DNA of 64,000 bases from Humulus lupulus (taxonomy: Eukaryota > Streptophyta > Magnoliopsida > Rosales > Cannabaceae). The notes beneath the pieces were generated by a model, which did not search any database, was not told the origin of the DNA, and was given only the letters and a program-made list of their open reading frames with translations. Position numbers and translations under genes: made by a program. Location of the stretch: assembly GCF_963169125.1 (NCBI RefSeq), contig NC_084795.1, positions 137,183,701 through 137,247,700 on the forward strand, read 5' to 3'. Numbering within the stretch: position 1 is the stretch's first letter; every line of letters starts with the position of its first letter. This document shows, in pieces, positions 34,386 to 47,162 of the stretch.

Positions 34386-34403
34386 TGGTGCCGTTTCCTG
34401 GGA
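34386..34403 (+). other. Primer-binding site of element D (tRNA-Asp-like)
   Basis: TGGTGCCGTTTCCTGGGA matches the tRNA-Asp primer site known for Athila elements with a few mismatches; six bases from the LTR end. Confidence 0.75.
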
Positions 34404-34539
34404 TTGAAAGTTTAAAATAATCGTTAATATTATTACTATAAGTCTTTGTATTAAATTATATTTATTTGTGTTACTAATTTTGTTGTTGCTGTGTGATTAG
34501 TTTATGCAAAGAAATTGAAGTGCTACACCTATCACACCG

Positions 34540-35790
34540 GTTAATTCTGAAATCGAAAAGACACTAAGGTTGATAAAGGCATAGAAAGTGATCAACCTCA
34601 TTATGAACATTAACAACAATATTGGAGGTCCTCCCAACCTTCCGCCTGCTCCACCAGCTACACCACCACGGGCTATTCGTGACTATTATATTCCTGTGGT
34701 GAATGAGAATTTGACTTATATTGCTAATCCAGTCATTGCTGTCATAATTTTGAGTTGAAGCCAGTATTAATTAATAAAGTGCAACAAAATCAGTTTGGTG
34801 GGATGGCTACTGAAGATCCCAATATTCACCTTGCCATATTTTTAGAGGTATGTGCTATGGTGAAGATGAATGGTGTTAGTGATGAAGCCATTAGATTACG
34901 TCTCTTCCCTTTCTCTTTGAAGGATAGAGCAAGGAGTAGGTTACAATATCTGCAGCCAGGTTCTATTACTACTTGGGATGACATGGCTAGAAAGTTCCTA
35001 GTGAAATTCTTCCCTCCATCGAAGTCTGTGCAGTTGAGGAGTGAAATTGGGCAGTTCAAACAATTTGAATATGAGCCTTTCTATGAGGCATGAGAGCGAT
35101 ACAAAGATTTACTACATCGCTGCCCACAACATGGCTATGAGAATTGGATGCAAGTCCAAATATTTTATAATGGGTTGAATGGTCCAACTAGGACTATTTT
35201 TGATGCTGCTGCTGGGGTACATTATTGGCTAAGTCTGCAACTGAATCCATTAATCTGATGAAGGAGATGGATACTAATTGCTATCAATGGCCTGATGAGA
35301 GTAACATTCCAAAGAAAGCGGCTGGTGTGTTTGAGTTAGATCCCATGTCATCTATGGCAATGCAGATTGCTGCTTTAACCAATCAAGTGGATGCTTTAAC
35401 AACTCAGAATAATCCATCTGTTATTAAAAGTGTAGCATCTGCATCTGTTTCACAAGGAGGTGACGTGAGTATAGAACAGACACAATACATGGCCAACATA
35501 CCATACAATATCAACTACCGGGGTAATCCAATGCCTAATTATTATCATATGAGGTTAAGAAACCATGAGAATTTCTCCTATGCCAACAATAAAAATATCT
35601 TGCAACTGCCACCTGAGTTTGATGCTCAACAACCAACTGAGAAGAAATCATTAGAAGATATATTTGGGAACTTTTATGATGGAATCCAACAAGAGGTTTA
35701 ATAAGAATGAAGCAATGTTGGACAACATAGAAACCCATATTTCTAACATGGGCGCTTCAATGAAAAATATTGAGGTATTTGGAAAACGCA
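34540..35790 (+). pseudogene. Element D gag
   Basis: Fragments in several frames. A Pro-rich N-terminal part (about 34606-34750) is out of frame with the gag core at 34755-35093 (MATEDPNIHL, LFPFSLKDRA, WDDMARKFL), stopped by TGA at 35091-35093. A frameshift near 35220 precedes 35225-35701 (NCYQWPDE). Matches Athila gag in order; cannot be translated continuously. Confidence 0.85.
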
Positions 35791-36635
35791 GTACGTGCTA
35801 ATAAGAAGGGGAATTTTCCTAGTGATATCGTGGTAAATCCAAAGGAATCATGCCAAGAAATTTCATTGAGAAGCGGTAAGGTAATTGATGGGGATAAAAC
35901 CAAGGGTGAAGACAAGTGTTCAAGAAAGCAAGATGAGCTATTAGTGAGAGAGGTAGACAAGGAAGAACAAGCCATAAAGCATAGCGACAATGACAAGTCT
36001 GATAAAGAGAAAGTTAGTCTTCCAATGTATCAACCTCCTATACCATATCCTCAGAGATTTCAAAAGAAGAAACTAGATGAGCAGTTTGCAAAGTTCTTAG
36101 AGATTTTTAAAAAGATTCACATAAACATTCCCTTTGCATATGCTCTTGCACATATGCCAAATTATGTAAAATTTATGAATGAAGTCATGTCGAAGAGAAG
36201 AAGATTAGAAGACTTTGAAAGTATGAAGCTAACAGAAGAATGCAACGCCATCTTACAAAAAAAATTGCCTCAAAAGGTGAATGATCCAGACAGTTTTACT
36301 ATACCTTGCACTATTGGGGCGGGGGGGGGGGGGGGGGGGGAGGGTCATCTTTTGATAAAGCATTATGTGATTTTGGAGCCAGTATTAATTTAATGCCTCT
36401 TTCAGATTTTAAGAAGTTGGGGGTCGAAGAGGTGAAGCCTACAACAATTACTCTTCAATTAGCAGATAGATCACTAACTTATCCTCATGGAGTGATTGAA
36501 GATGTATTGGTTATGGTTGACACATTTATTTTACCTATTGATTTTGTGGTATTGGACATGGAGGAGGACCATGAAATTCCAATTATTATTGGTCATCCAT
36601 TCTTGGCTACTGGAAGGGATCTTATTGATGTTTAG
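35770..36635 (+). pseudogene. Element D protease with an internal G homopolymer
   Basis: 35770-36393 carries the gag-protease linker (PYPQRFQ, LDEQFAKFLE, MPNYVKFM). The frame is disturbed at the G run 36321-36340; protease continues in another frame at 36345-36635 with CDFGASINLMPL (relatives usually DLGAS), then HPFLAT. The active Asp is present. Confidence 0.85.
36321..36340 (+). repeat. Run of 20 G in element D protease
   Basis: Twenty consecutive G, preceded by GGGGC and followed by AGGG. It replaces a few residues just before the protease active site. Length may be a sequencing or assembly artefact, since such runs are error-prone and able to form G-quadruplexes. Confidence 0.7.
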
Positions 36636-36650
36636 GTTGGTCATCTTACA

Positions 36651-38470
36651 TTGAGGGTTAATAATGAAGAGGTAAAATTCAACATTTATCAAGCACTGGA
36701 GCATCCTGATAGCACAAGCACTTGTCACCATGTTGATTCTATTAAGGTAATAGTGGAAGAGACAATGAAGAAGGAATTATGTTCAGATCATCTACAACAT
36801 TGTCTGAATTCTAGTGTTACTCAATCTGATTTAGAAAAGGTGAATGGAGAAGTTGTTGATTGTGTGATGGCTCTTAGTGCTATTTCTAGTACAAGTGGAA
36901 TGAATGTGAAAGAAAATCTATGTCAAGCTGAAGATGTTGAAGTGGAAAAAGAAGTAGTGGGTAAGAAAGACTTGAAACCGCTCCCTGATCATTTATGCTA
37001 TGAATTACTAGGAGAGAATTTCACAAATCCAGTTATTATCTCATCAAAACTTTCAAAGAGTGAAACAGACAAATTACTAAGAGTTTTGAGAGATCATAAA
37101 TCTGCCTTGGGATGGACGATTGCAGATTTGAAGGGAATAAGCCCAACTGTTTGCATGCATAAGATTCTGTTCAAGGAGAATTACAAGTCATTCATTGAGC
37201 ATCAAAGAAGATTAAATCCAGCCATGAAGGAAGTAGTATGAGCTGAAGTTCTCAAGCTTTTAAAGGTTGGAATTATTTATGCTATTTCAGATAATAGTTG
37301 GGTTAATCATGTCCAGGTTGTACCGAAGAAAGGAGGAGTGACAGTGGCGAAGAATGAGGCTAATAAGTTGATTCCAACAAGAACAGTGACTGGGTGGAGA
37401 GTGTGTATTGACTATAGGAAGTTGAACAAGGCCACTAGAAAATACCATTTTCTGATTTCATTTATTGATCAGATGATTGACCAGTTAGCTGGGTATTCAC
37501 ACTACTGTTTCTTAGATGGTTATTTAGGTTATAATCAAATATCCATCGCTTTTAAAGATCAAGAAAAGACCACATTCACCTACCCATACAATTAGTTTGC
37601 TTATCTAAGAATGCCATTCGACTTATGTAATTCTCAAGCTACATTTCAACGATCCATGATGACTATATTTATGGATGACTTTTCTGTGTTTGGGTCATCT
37701 TTCGATCATTGTCTACATAATTTGTCTTTGGTACTTCGTCGTTTTGAAGAGAAGAATCTTGTGATGAATTGGGAGAAGTGTCACTTCATGGTTCATGAAG
37801 GAATTGTTTTGGGGCACCATGTGTCAAAGGAGGGCCTTGAAGTGGACCAAGCAAAGATAACAATTAATGAGAAGTTACCTCCATCAACAAATGTCAATTC
37901 TATTAGAAGTTTCCTTAGGCATGCTGGTTTCTATAGATGGTTTATTAAAGATTTTTCAAAGATAAGTAAGCCATTGTGTAACCTTCTTGAAAAAGACACG
38001 CCATTTATTTTTGATGATGAATGTAGACAAGCTTTTGAGGCAAGAAAGGAGAAGTTGTTGATCACACCAATTATGGTTATGCCGGATTGGAGTCAACTTT
38101 TTGAGATTATGTGTGACGCTAGTGATTATGATGTGGGGGCTGTTTCGGGTCAAAGAAGATAGAAAATATTGTGAGCTATTTATTATGTAAGCAAGACCTT
38201 GAATGATGCTCAACGAAACTACTCAACTATTGAGAAGGAGATGTTGGTAATGGCATTTTCTTGTGATAAATTTAGGCTCTTTTTGTTGTGTTCTAAAGTT
38301 CTCATTCATACAGGTCATGCAACGGTTCATTACCTTTTTGCAAAGAAAGATGCCAAACTGAGGTTGATTCGTTCGGTGTTGTTACTCCAAGAATTCAATG
38401 TCAAGATTATTGATAAGAAGGGAAGTGAGAACTTGGTGGTTGATCACTTATCTAGATTGGAGAATGGAGC
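36651..38470 (+). pseudogene. Element D reverse transcriptase and RNase H
   Basis: Linker 36651-37241 (LGWTIADLKGISP) stops at TGA where Arg is usual. RT 37245-38164 includes WRVCIDYRKLN and VFGSSFDHC; a stop occurs at 37593-37595, and about a dozen residues are missing just before the active-site MDD (near 37671). RNase H 38165-38470 keeps NYSTIEKE and ends SRLENGA, cut by solo LTR H. Confidence 0.87.
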
Positions 38471-40508
38471 TGTAACGCCCTGGATAACCAAGGCCGTCAC
38501 ACTGTGTATTTTAAATAGTGCAAGACTTGCTAATCAAGTCATTTAAAGAAAAATGTGATCCTTTAATCATAAACAAGTTTGGGTTAAAATATTTTGGCCA
38601 TAAACAAACAATTTCTCATTAAAAAAAATGTTTGGTACATGGGATACCAAAATAGGGCTTAAAGGACATATTTACAAAATCTCCAAAAGTTATAAATAAT
38701 CAAGGCCACTCTAATGGCAAAATATATATTTTAGGTTTCTGTCCCTGTACAATCCCTCGACTATGGCGGCCGAGCAGCTGACAATGTACACCTCGCCCTC
38801 AGAGCTCTCCAACTCATGGTTGAACCATCTTACCCTTGCCATTACCTGCACCACGTAGCACCCGTGAGCCGAGGCCCAGCAAGAAAAATATATCACATAG
38901 CATAAACAATCTATACAATGAAATAATTCATAAGATATTAACCAAATATTTATCAGGCCATAACAGGCACAAATCAGTGACGACAAGCAAAGATTCATTA
39001 GTTTATCATCTAGGTATTCAACAAGCCATCAACATCAGATTAATAACAGTAATCGCATTCATAATCAACAGTTTAACATAATCATCATACAATACTCAGG
39101 GTTGATGCTCTTAGGCTGCACCCTCTATTTACCCATTGTCTCCGGCTCACTTAGGCCGAGCCCAGTGTTTAACCCACTGACTCCGTCTCGCTTAAGCCGA
39201 GCTCAGTGACTATTAAGCTGTCCTCAGCTACCAATGGCCGAGCCGCATCCTGTGTGCAAATATCAGTTTTGACACTCTTAGGTCATTTATTTCATGCTCT
39301 AATGGCATAACATAATCATACAACAATTGTATTCAAATATAGGGAGCCCTTAGTCCCATCACAGCCATACAAAAGGGTGTTGTTTTCTTACCTTGAATTC
39401 CGAGTGAAGAATGCGAAATGATTCTGAGCACGATCTTTAGCTTCGAGCCTTGGCGATAAACCTAGTCACAAACCATAAATAGAACCCTCATTATAATTCG
39501 ATTCCGCAACCAACTTTAGGGCCAATCCCAAGCTCTTGGGGAGTCCAATTCCACCAAACGAGGTGGTGGAATCGACCCCCGACCCCTGGACAACAACTCA
39601 ACAAAGTAACTGTAATGCCCCAAATTTCCTAATAAGGTTTAAGGACCTTGATTAGGAAGCCGGGAGGGCCATAATTGCTTTATTGTGTTATTAAATGATA
39701 ATATGCATGTTTAGGTGTATTAAATATGCATGTGAACCAATTTCTGGGTAGTTGGGTGATTTTTATATTTTGGCCATTTCGGGCATTCTTGGCATATATG
39801 TGAAATGGGCGTGGTGCTTTGTTATTATTTGGTTATGCCAGGGTTACCCAGCACAAGACGATCCTAGGAGGTAAGCTAGTGGGAAAGTCACAACGGGATT
39901 TAAGCTTAACTTGGAGTAAGTCAAGGGGTATTTAGAGCATTACCGGGTTATGGGTAATGAGAATAAATATTTGGTGATAAATTGGGAGTTAGTAAGATCA
40001 GGGGGAAACTCTAGAAGTTTTGAGTATAATATCCCCGGGGGTGTTTTCGAGACCCCAAGCACTAGGTTTTATTGGAAGCTACTTAAGCTTGAAGTAACCT
40101 TTTTAAGAAATAAAAAGAACGTTCTGTACGTTCTCTCTCTCAAAAAGTTCCCTTTTCGTCTCCCGATCGCATTTTCGAATGTAACTTGAGTTCTAGGACT
40201 CGGATTCAAGCGAGGATCGAGGCATAGCGATCCTAGGAAAGATTAGAAGCTTATTAGCCAGAGGATTTAGTTGGAAACAACTCAATCGGAGGTAATTCAA
40301 GTTTTAAGTTTTAAGTTTTTAAAAGTTTTTAAGCTTGAATTGGATTTTGTGTTTTGATGTGTTTTTGGGTGATTTGTGACTTGGGTTTTATGGGTTTTGG
40401 ATCATGGGGATGTTTGGGAACTTTGATTTTGGGATTTGGTGATGTTTGGATAGGTCTTTGGAAGGTTTTAAAAGTGGAAAACGAAGAAAAAATGGCTGGT
40501 TCGAGGTT

Positions 40509-40613
40509 GGGCCGCGGCCCTGTTCTTGTGCGCCGCGGCCCTAGCTTGAAGAAGGTGGAGGAGGCTCTGCCAGGGGGGCAGGCCGCGGCATGGTCCATGT
40601 AGGGCCGTGGCCC
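40509..40613. repeat. GGGCCGCGGCCC palindrome cluster in LTR I
   Basis: Four copies: perfect at 40509-40520, variants at 40530-40541, about 40581-40590 and 40602-40613 (GGGCCGTGGCCC). Confidence 0.8.
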
Positions 40614-41439
40614 TTAAGGGAAACAAATACTAAATGGTGGTTTTTGTGATGGGAATTTAACTCTAAGGGCCTAAGATCGATCCTACTACCTAGTTGAGTG
40701 GGATTCGACGTCCCGGAGGCTTGGGTTGGGTTTGGAAGTATTTAATTACTCATTTTGATGAGGTTTTATATTTTGTTTGTGACTAGGTCATCACTAGAGG
40801 CTTGGAGTCGGGATCGTTCTTGTGGCTCGTTTGTTGGTAACCTGTGCTTGGACCCAAGGTAAGAACACTGCACCCCATATGTGACATGCATGGCTATGAT
40901 TGATGCATGTTGGATGTTGAATGTGAACATTGTTAGCATAATGAATGCTTGGCAGTTTTGTCCATTTGCATATGAATATTATTGAGGCATGCTGGTTGGT
41001 TAAGTGTGATGCATGTGGTGCATGAGAAACATGTGATTAGGGCATGCCGTGAATGATGTATATGAGATTGGTCAGAGCTTGAGTCTCTGGGTTTGTGCAT
41101 GATTATAATTATGCCAGCAACTGTTTAGTAAGCATGCTGAATGCCCTATTCTTGGATAATTGGCATATGATACACATTGATAGCATTGCTTACCTGTGCA
41201 TGGTACTGATTTATTAGTCAGGTTTGGCAAGGGTGCTAGTATCAACTGTGAAGCTGTGACTTATTAGTCAGGTTTGGCGGTGGTACTGGGCACTGATCAC
41301 GTTGAGCTGACTCATTAGTCAGGACGGTCTTAGCGTGTATCACGCAAGCCATCAAAGATTAGGTCTAATCGACCATCAGCATTGAATGACTCAAAGAGCA
41401 TTAATGCCAGACCGACCCCAAGGGTCGATGAATGAAATA

Positions 41440-41820
41440 AGCGCTTGGAGGCTAGTGGCTTACTTAGCAGCCACTCTCCCACTTGAAACAGTGACATGCT
41501 TGTCAGTCACTCAGTATGGTTACCAGAACCTATTGAAGGCTAGAGGCTTACCCAACAGCCACCCTTCCATTTGAATTAGTGACTTGCATGGCAGTCACTC
41601 AGTATGGTTACCAGAACCTATTGAAGGCTAGAGGCTTACCCAACAGCCACCCTTCCATTTGAATTAGTGACTCGCTTATCGGTCACTCAGCGTGGTTTAT
41701 CGGAACCTCAAGTGCTGCGACACTCATTTGATGAATATTATAAGCGCTTGAAGGCTAGTGGCTTACCTAGCAGCCACTCTTCCATTTGGTTAGTGACTTG
41801 TTTGGCAGTCACTCATCTGA
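41440..41820. repeat. Hairpin-bearing tandem repeats of about 89 bp in LTR I
   Basis: Four units beginning near 41446, 41535, 41625 and 41751 (the last after a divergent spacer). Each has AGTGGC/GCCACT and AGTGAC/GTCACT arms, as in C's LTR. Not CRISPR: units are nearly identical throughout, with no unique spacers. Confidence 0.8.
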
Positions 41821-42415
41821 TTAGGATTGACTTGATAGTCCTCCAATCAGAAGGCCAGGATTTCTTATCCTGGATAGCCCAGCATCTGTTTGAATACATT
41901 TGCATGCTGAATAGAGCTATGAATGCTAGGCATGCCAGATATGATTTGAAATCATGATATGACTGTTTATGAGCATATGAGTTTTCTTGCTGGGCTTCGG
42001 CTCACGGGTGCTTTGTGGTGCAGGTAAAGGAAAAAAGAAAGTTGGACCATCCTTGAGTTGGAGAGCTTAGGTGATGACGTGTACATATGCAGCTGCTCGA
42101 CCAATACTTGGGCGAGGTTTGAAAGTGGAACTAGGGCTGAACCCTGTTTTGCCGCTTAGAACGACCTGTTGTAAACACTTTCTTGTAATAAACTCTGAAA
42201 TTATATTTTTGGGATCCCAATGTATACAGTAAACGTTCTAGTGAAACGTTATATCTTAACCAAAGTTTTTAACCCCTAAACCGCTAATCATGCTTAGTTA
42301 CACGTTTATGGCCAAACGACTCGATTAGCGAGTTTAGCACTGTTTGCAATGTGCACTGTAGCGGTCCCTGGAGTTGGGGCATTACAGTAACCAAAAATCA
42401 GGTTCTAGAGGCAGG

Positions 42416-42526
42416 GTAGCACTGCAACACTACTAGAGGGGCGCTACAGCGTTACAATAAAAAACCTAAGCCCCTAAAAAATGTAGCCTAGCGCTGTAGC
42501 GCTCTCAACCTAGCGCTACAACGCTA
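42416..42526. repeat. GCGCTACAGCGC-type palindrome cluster in LTR H
   Basis: Four copies: 42416-42427 (degenerate), 42441-42454, 42489-42503 and about 42510-42526. Same structural slot as the GGGCCGCGGCCC cluster of C and I, but a different motif. Confidence 0.75.
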
Positions 42527-43672
42527 GCACCAGAAATGAAAATTTTTGGGTTTCTCCCTTCGAACTTTCCCGAGCAAAAGCTCCAAGAACTCACTCCAAT
42601 CATCAATCAAACACCAAATTGAGTCCATAATCCCCTATATCTTATTCAAAACAACCTAATAACATCAAAAACTTGGATAAAACCCTCACCAACAACAAAC
42701 ATCAAAACTGAGCTTGAAGCTCAAGAACACCAACTGAAAACTAGAAAACCCATAATATTCAAGGGTTAGAAATTATTACCTCAAAGAGAAATTCGACCCT
42801 AGGCTGCCCCCAATACCACTCCAAGCTTCAGCTCTCAAAGTCCCAAGCTCAAGTTCCTCACAACTTCATCACAAACCCAAATTCAGAAATTGAAATCCAA
42901 AACTCCCAAGAACAAGTGAAACCTAAAACCAGAACATGAAATTATTACCTTCTTCCCAAATTCGAAATCCCAGGTGTGGATGGCTGCAACTCCTTCAAGT
43001 TGATCCCACTCATAACTTCCCTCAAAACCATCCCTCAAGACCTAAGCTCTGCTTCTTCAGCAAATTCAAAGCCCCAACATAAGAGGGAGAGAGAAAGGAA
43101 ACATGAATGATGAGAAAGAGAGGGAAAGACTTTTCTTTCCTTCTTTTTTTCTTTAGGTAATTCTATAACTTTTGTATTGTTCTAACAAAACAGAGTATAT
43201 CCTCTACACTCAAAAGACACACTTGCCCCTCTAACCATTTAAATCTCTCAAGGGTACCCAAAGGGTAATTTGGTCATTTTGCTCCTAGTTCCCGCTAATT
43301 CCTCGAGTTTTCCTATTATTTACTGATTAATTTTGTCTTCCAATTAAATTCCAATTATTTACCCAATATCTAATAATTCCCAAATTATTCTCCTGAATTC
43401 CCAAAATACCCCCCCAGCTCCCCCGAGCCGGGTATAACTCCTCGCATTGACTATTTCGCCAATCTGCTCACTAGGACCGTCTCGAGCCATATGCTGTAAA
43501 TATATCCACTTAATAATGTGTTCTCAACAATTTATCTCATATAATCATATACTCATGCATGCCACATAATCATGCGTTAAATCACTAATTCACATAAATA
43601 CCAATTTTGCCCTCTTGGCACACTAATCAATGCCCTTAAGCCTTATTAGAAATTTTGGGTCGTTACAGAAGC

Positions 43673-44760
43673 AGAGGAAGAAAACAATCCCACTAAAGAA
43701 ATATTTCTATATGAGTTGTTATTGGTAGTTTCAGCGATAGTTCCTTGGTTTGCTGATATTGTCAACTACATAGTTTGTGGTATATTTCCTCCAGATGACA
43801 ATTCTCATCAAAGAAAAAAATTAATTCATGATTCCAGGTTTTATTTCTTTGATGATCCATGTTTGTTCAAGAAGAGATCTGATAGTGTGATCCGGCGTTG
43901 TGTATCGATAGAAGAAACTCAACAATAATTGAACATTGTCACTCGTCTCCTTATGGTGGTCATTTTGGCCCGTCTCGTACAACAGCAAAGGTATTACAAT
44001 ATGGTTTTTATTGGCCTTCTATATTTAATGATTGTTATACATTCGTAAAGACTTGTGATAGATGTCAACGTGTTGGGAATATTTCAAGACGTAACAAGTT
44101 ACCCATGAATGCTGTATTGGAGATTGAATTTTTTGATGCATGAGGTATAGAATTCATGGGACGATTCCCACCATCTTTTTGGAACTTGTATATTCTACTC
44201 GTTGTGGATTATGTTTCAAAGTGGGTAGAAGCAATTGCTACCACAATGAATGATGCTAAAATGTTTATGAGGTTTTTGCATAAAAACATTTTTTGTCGCT
44301 TTGGTACTCCAAGGGCCATTCTTAGCGATGATGGGACTCACTTTCATAACAAAGTCCTAGATTCTCTCTTGAGAAAATATGGAGTGAGACATAAAGTAGC
44401 ATTGCCTTATCATCCACAGTCCAATGGACAAGCTGAGGTATCGAACCAAGAGATCAAGTTAATCATGGAGAAGGTGATTAATACCAATAGAAAAGATTGG
44501 TCTTGAAAGCTTGATGATTCCTTGTGGGCTTATTTGACTGCCTTTAAGACTCCTCTTGGTATGTCACCATATAGACTTGTATATGGTAAAACATGTCACT
44601 TATCGGTGGAATAGAACATAAGGCGTATTGGTCTATAAAGAAGATGAATTTTGATTTCCAAGAAGCTGGTGAGAAGCATCTTTTACAACTTAATGAGAAG
44701 GAGGAATTTCGTAATGATGCTTATGATAGTGCTTAGATTTACAAGGAACGAACAAATAAT
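43673..44760 (+). pseudogene. Element D integrase
   Basis: 43716-43921 is the start, then the zinc-binding region (EHCHSSPYGGHFG ... CDRCQ). In the core the first catalytic Asp is replaced: GIEFMG, with a stop just before it (44141-44143). LSDDGTHF and NGQAEVSN follow. A stop at 44504-44506 and many more after it end readable protein near 44600. Confidence 0.85.
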
Positions 44761-45057
44761 TACCATGATCAACAGATTTTGAAGAGAAATTTTGAACCAG
44801 GTCAATAGGTGTTACTTTATAATTCCCATCTAAAGTTGTTTCCTGATAAGCTTAAATCTTGTTGGTCTGGTTCATTCACTGTCACAAAAGTATTACCTTA
44901 TGGAGCGGTGGAGTTGAAAAATACTGATGATTCTATATTTCAAGTCAATGCAAAGATTGAAACATTATTTTGGTCATCTTAATCAAAAGGTGGAGACCAT
45001 CTACATTAATAATTGTCACTGAAGCAAGAACAGCGTCTAGCTTAAGACGATAACAAA

Positions 45058-45600
45058 GTGCTTTATGAGAGACAACCCATACATTTTTTTTATATATTTT
45101 TTAGTTTTTTATTTTCTATTTATGAACTCCGTTTTTATTTTCGTATAAGTATAAATGTGAGAAAACTGATTCATTCCAACATTTGTACTATAGCTCAGAG
45201 GTCTAAGACTACTGGTCATGGTTATGCTAGTCTTATCACTAGCTTATGCTCAGAAGTTGGTGTACCTATGTCTGAGCAAGAGCATTGGGAGCAACCAAGG
45301 TTCCTTGATCACTAAAAGATCTTACATTTGAAGGATAATTATCTAGGAGAAGCTAGACCCACTGGTTTAGGTTTCGTTGTGCGGCCATCTGAGTTTTTAT
45401 CTTTGCCATCCACTACACATGCATCTTCCTCTTCACGACCTCCTCCATCTTGGTCTCACTCTGCTAGACCATCTTCATCACGAGCTACTAATGGCTCGAG
45501 CACTCATTTTGGAGACTTTGAGCAGCGGTTTGCATCTTATGAAAGGAATCGTCAGGTGATGATGCGACACATTGAGGAGCTGCGTCAATCAGATTAGGAT
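45058..45600 (+). pseudogene. Possible env-like/extra ORF remnant of element D
   Basis: Two short frames (45058-45315 and 45328-45597) in the position of the extra gene of Athila elements. The first has SLITSLC..VGVP, which resembles the C-terminal part of the retrotransposon-specific domain found in Athila extra genes; the second is Ser/Pro-rich then charged. Assignment is tentative; it is far too degraded for function. Confidence 0.45.
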
Positions 45601-47162
45601 CAATGTGCATGACAGTTTACTATGCACAACTTTCAGGCTGAATTTTATGCCACTTTTGCGCATCATTCAGGATACAATGATTATCTCTATTTTCCTGAGG
45701 AGCTTAGGTGACCATACCAACCTCCACCTGGTTACGATGATGATTCACCTACTACTGATGGCGATGACACGGCTATGGACCCTTAGTCCTGGCTGCTCTG
45801 GTTTGTTTTCTCTCCTTTAATTTTATTGCACAGTGGGGACATTGTTTATTTTAAGTTTGGGGGGCAGGAAATTTTTATGTTTTCATTTTTTGTTTTTATG
45901 GGAAATTTAGTTTTCTTAATTATTGGATGATTGTACTAATGATGTTGGCCTTATGACATATGGGCTTCGATAATGAACTGATGCTAAACCCTTTGATATT
46001 ATTCGGTATGTATGGATAACTTGTGGATTGTGTGCTTAACCTATTATGCTTACTTTTGGTATTGTTTTATGGATATATGTTGTTCTACCTGTTCTATACA
46101 TATTATGATTTGTGTGTATATGAAGATTTGGTTTTCATTGGTTGATACCGAGATAACTACAACTTATGTAATTGATTTGTTGAGGCGAAATTATAAATCT
46201 TTGTTGTGTAGAGATGATTAAGGAAATTTTTGTTGAAGCATTTGAGCCAAAAAGCTAACCTTGATACATTATCCTTTGTTGTCCTATTTTGAGCTTAATT
46301 TTTCCAACTTTTGTTCTTTTCTAAATAAATGCATATTTATCCTTGATTATGAACATTGACCGTGATTAATATTTTCAATTATCCTTGCACCATAAGCATA
46401 GGTTGTTTTGTAATGAGTGAAAATATGATGTAAGTAGGACGGGGAATGTTATGAAAAATATCATTTTGGAAAAGGAATTTATGTGTAAAATAAGTTATGA
46501 TCCATTTGTTTTATGTTGAAATTTTTTCTTGTTGTAAAAAAAAAGAGTCAAAGAAAGAAAAATTCATGATGAAAAGCAAAAGAAAAATAATAAGAGAATA
46601 AATTTTATAGGACTGTAACTTCACTTGTGCTAAAGGAAAGCATTGAATGGAAGTGTTAAAAATTATTTGGAAAGGGAGTTATGTATTATTGAGTTTAGTT
46701 GTTTTGTGAGTTTATGGTGTGAAATTAGCCTAAATGACATTCTCATCCACCATTTACCTAATCCTAATGATATATGCCTATAAAGTCCTTTGATCTACAT
46801 GGTTTTGATTTACATTAGTGGAGATGAATTGGTTATGCAAACTTATGGTTATCTTGATTGTTTTGTGGTATGAGAAGTCTTTATGCACACGAACCATATG
46901 TTATATAGAATTTGTAGAATTGACATATATGAACTTTAATGGTAAGAAAATATTGGAAGTTTTAGTTTGATAGGTTTAAATTCTATTCCTTTGTTTTGAA
47001 GTGCATGTTGGATAATTGAAAAAGAGTTTGGTATGTTGAGATAAATTTCCCTTGCTCTATGATTTTTGATTTGTTCATTCCAATAATTAAAAAATTTTAG
47101 TTTTTAGTTTTATGTTTTATTTTGTCATTGCATGAGGTCACGCAATAGCTCAAGTTTGGGGG
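45601..47162 (+). other. 3' non-coding part of element D with polypurine tract
   Basis: AT-rich, no gene seen. Ends with the polypurine tract AAGTTTGGGGG (47152-47162) directly before the 3' LTR; a similar TAAGTTTGGGGGG near 45851-45863 could be a second, upstream priming tract. Confidence 0.6.

Larger units (their letters stand above)
39611..42386 (+). mobile_element. Solo LTR I (same family as LTR of C)
   Basis: 2776 bp, TGTAATGCCCC...GGGGCATTACA, with perfect target-site duplication GTAAC (39606-39610 and 42387-42391). Formed by recombination between two LTRs. Contains palindromes (40509-40613), 89-bp-type repeats (41440-41820) and the conserved block (41985-42030). Longer than C's LTR partly through more repeat units. 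Confidence 0.93.
38471..43667 (-). mobile_element. Solo LTR H (chromovirus-type long LTR), itself split by solo LTR I
   Basis: Minus strand TGTAACGACCC...GGGCGTTACA. Target-site copies GGAGC (38466-38470) and GAAGC (43668-43672) differ by one base. Without I it is about 2.42 kb. Same layout as LTRs C and I: start with AATAAGG, palindrome cluster (42526-42416), hairpin repeats (39240-39090), conserved GTGGTGCAGGTAA block (38886-38841), and GTGTACAT further on. No coding sequence. Confidence 0.88.

Noticed and set aside
40329..40602. Open frames on both strands in solo LTR I
   Set aside because: Low-complexity frames over T/G-rich sequence and the palindrome cluster; no homology recognised.
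41440..41820. Regularly spaced repeats resembling a CRISPR array
   Set aside because: Units are alike throughout with no unique spacers, in a plant LTR.
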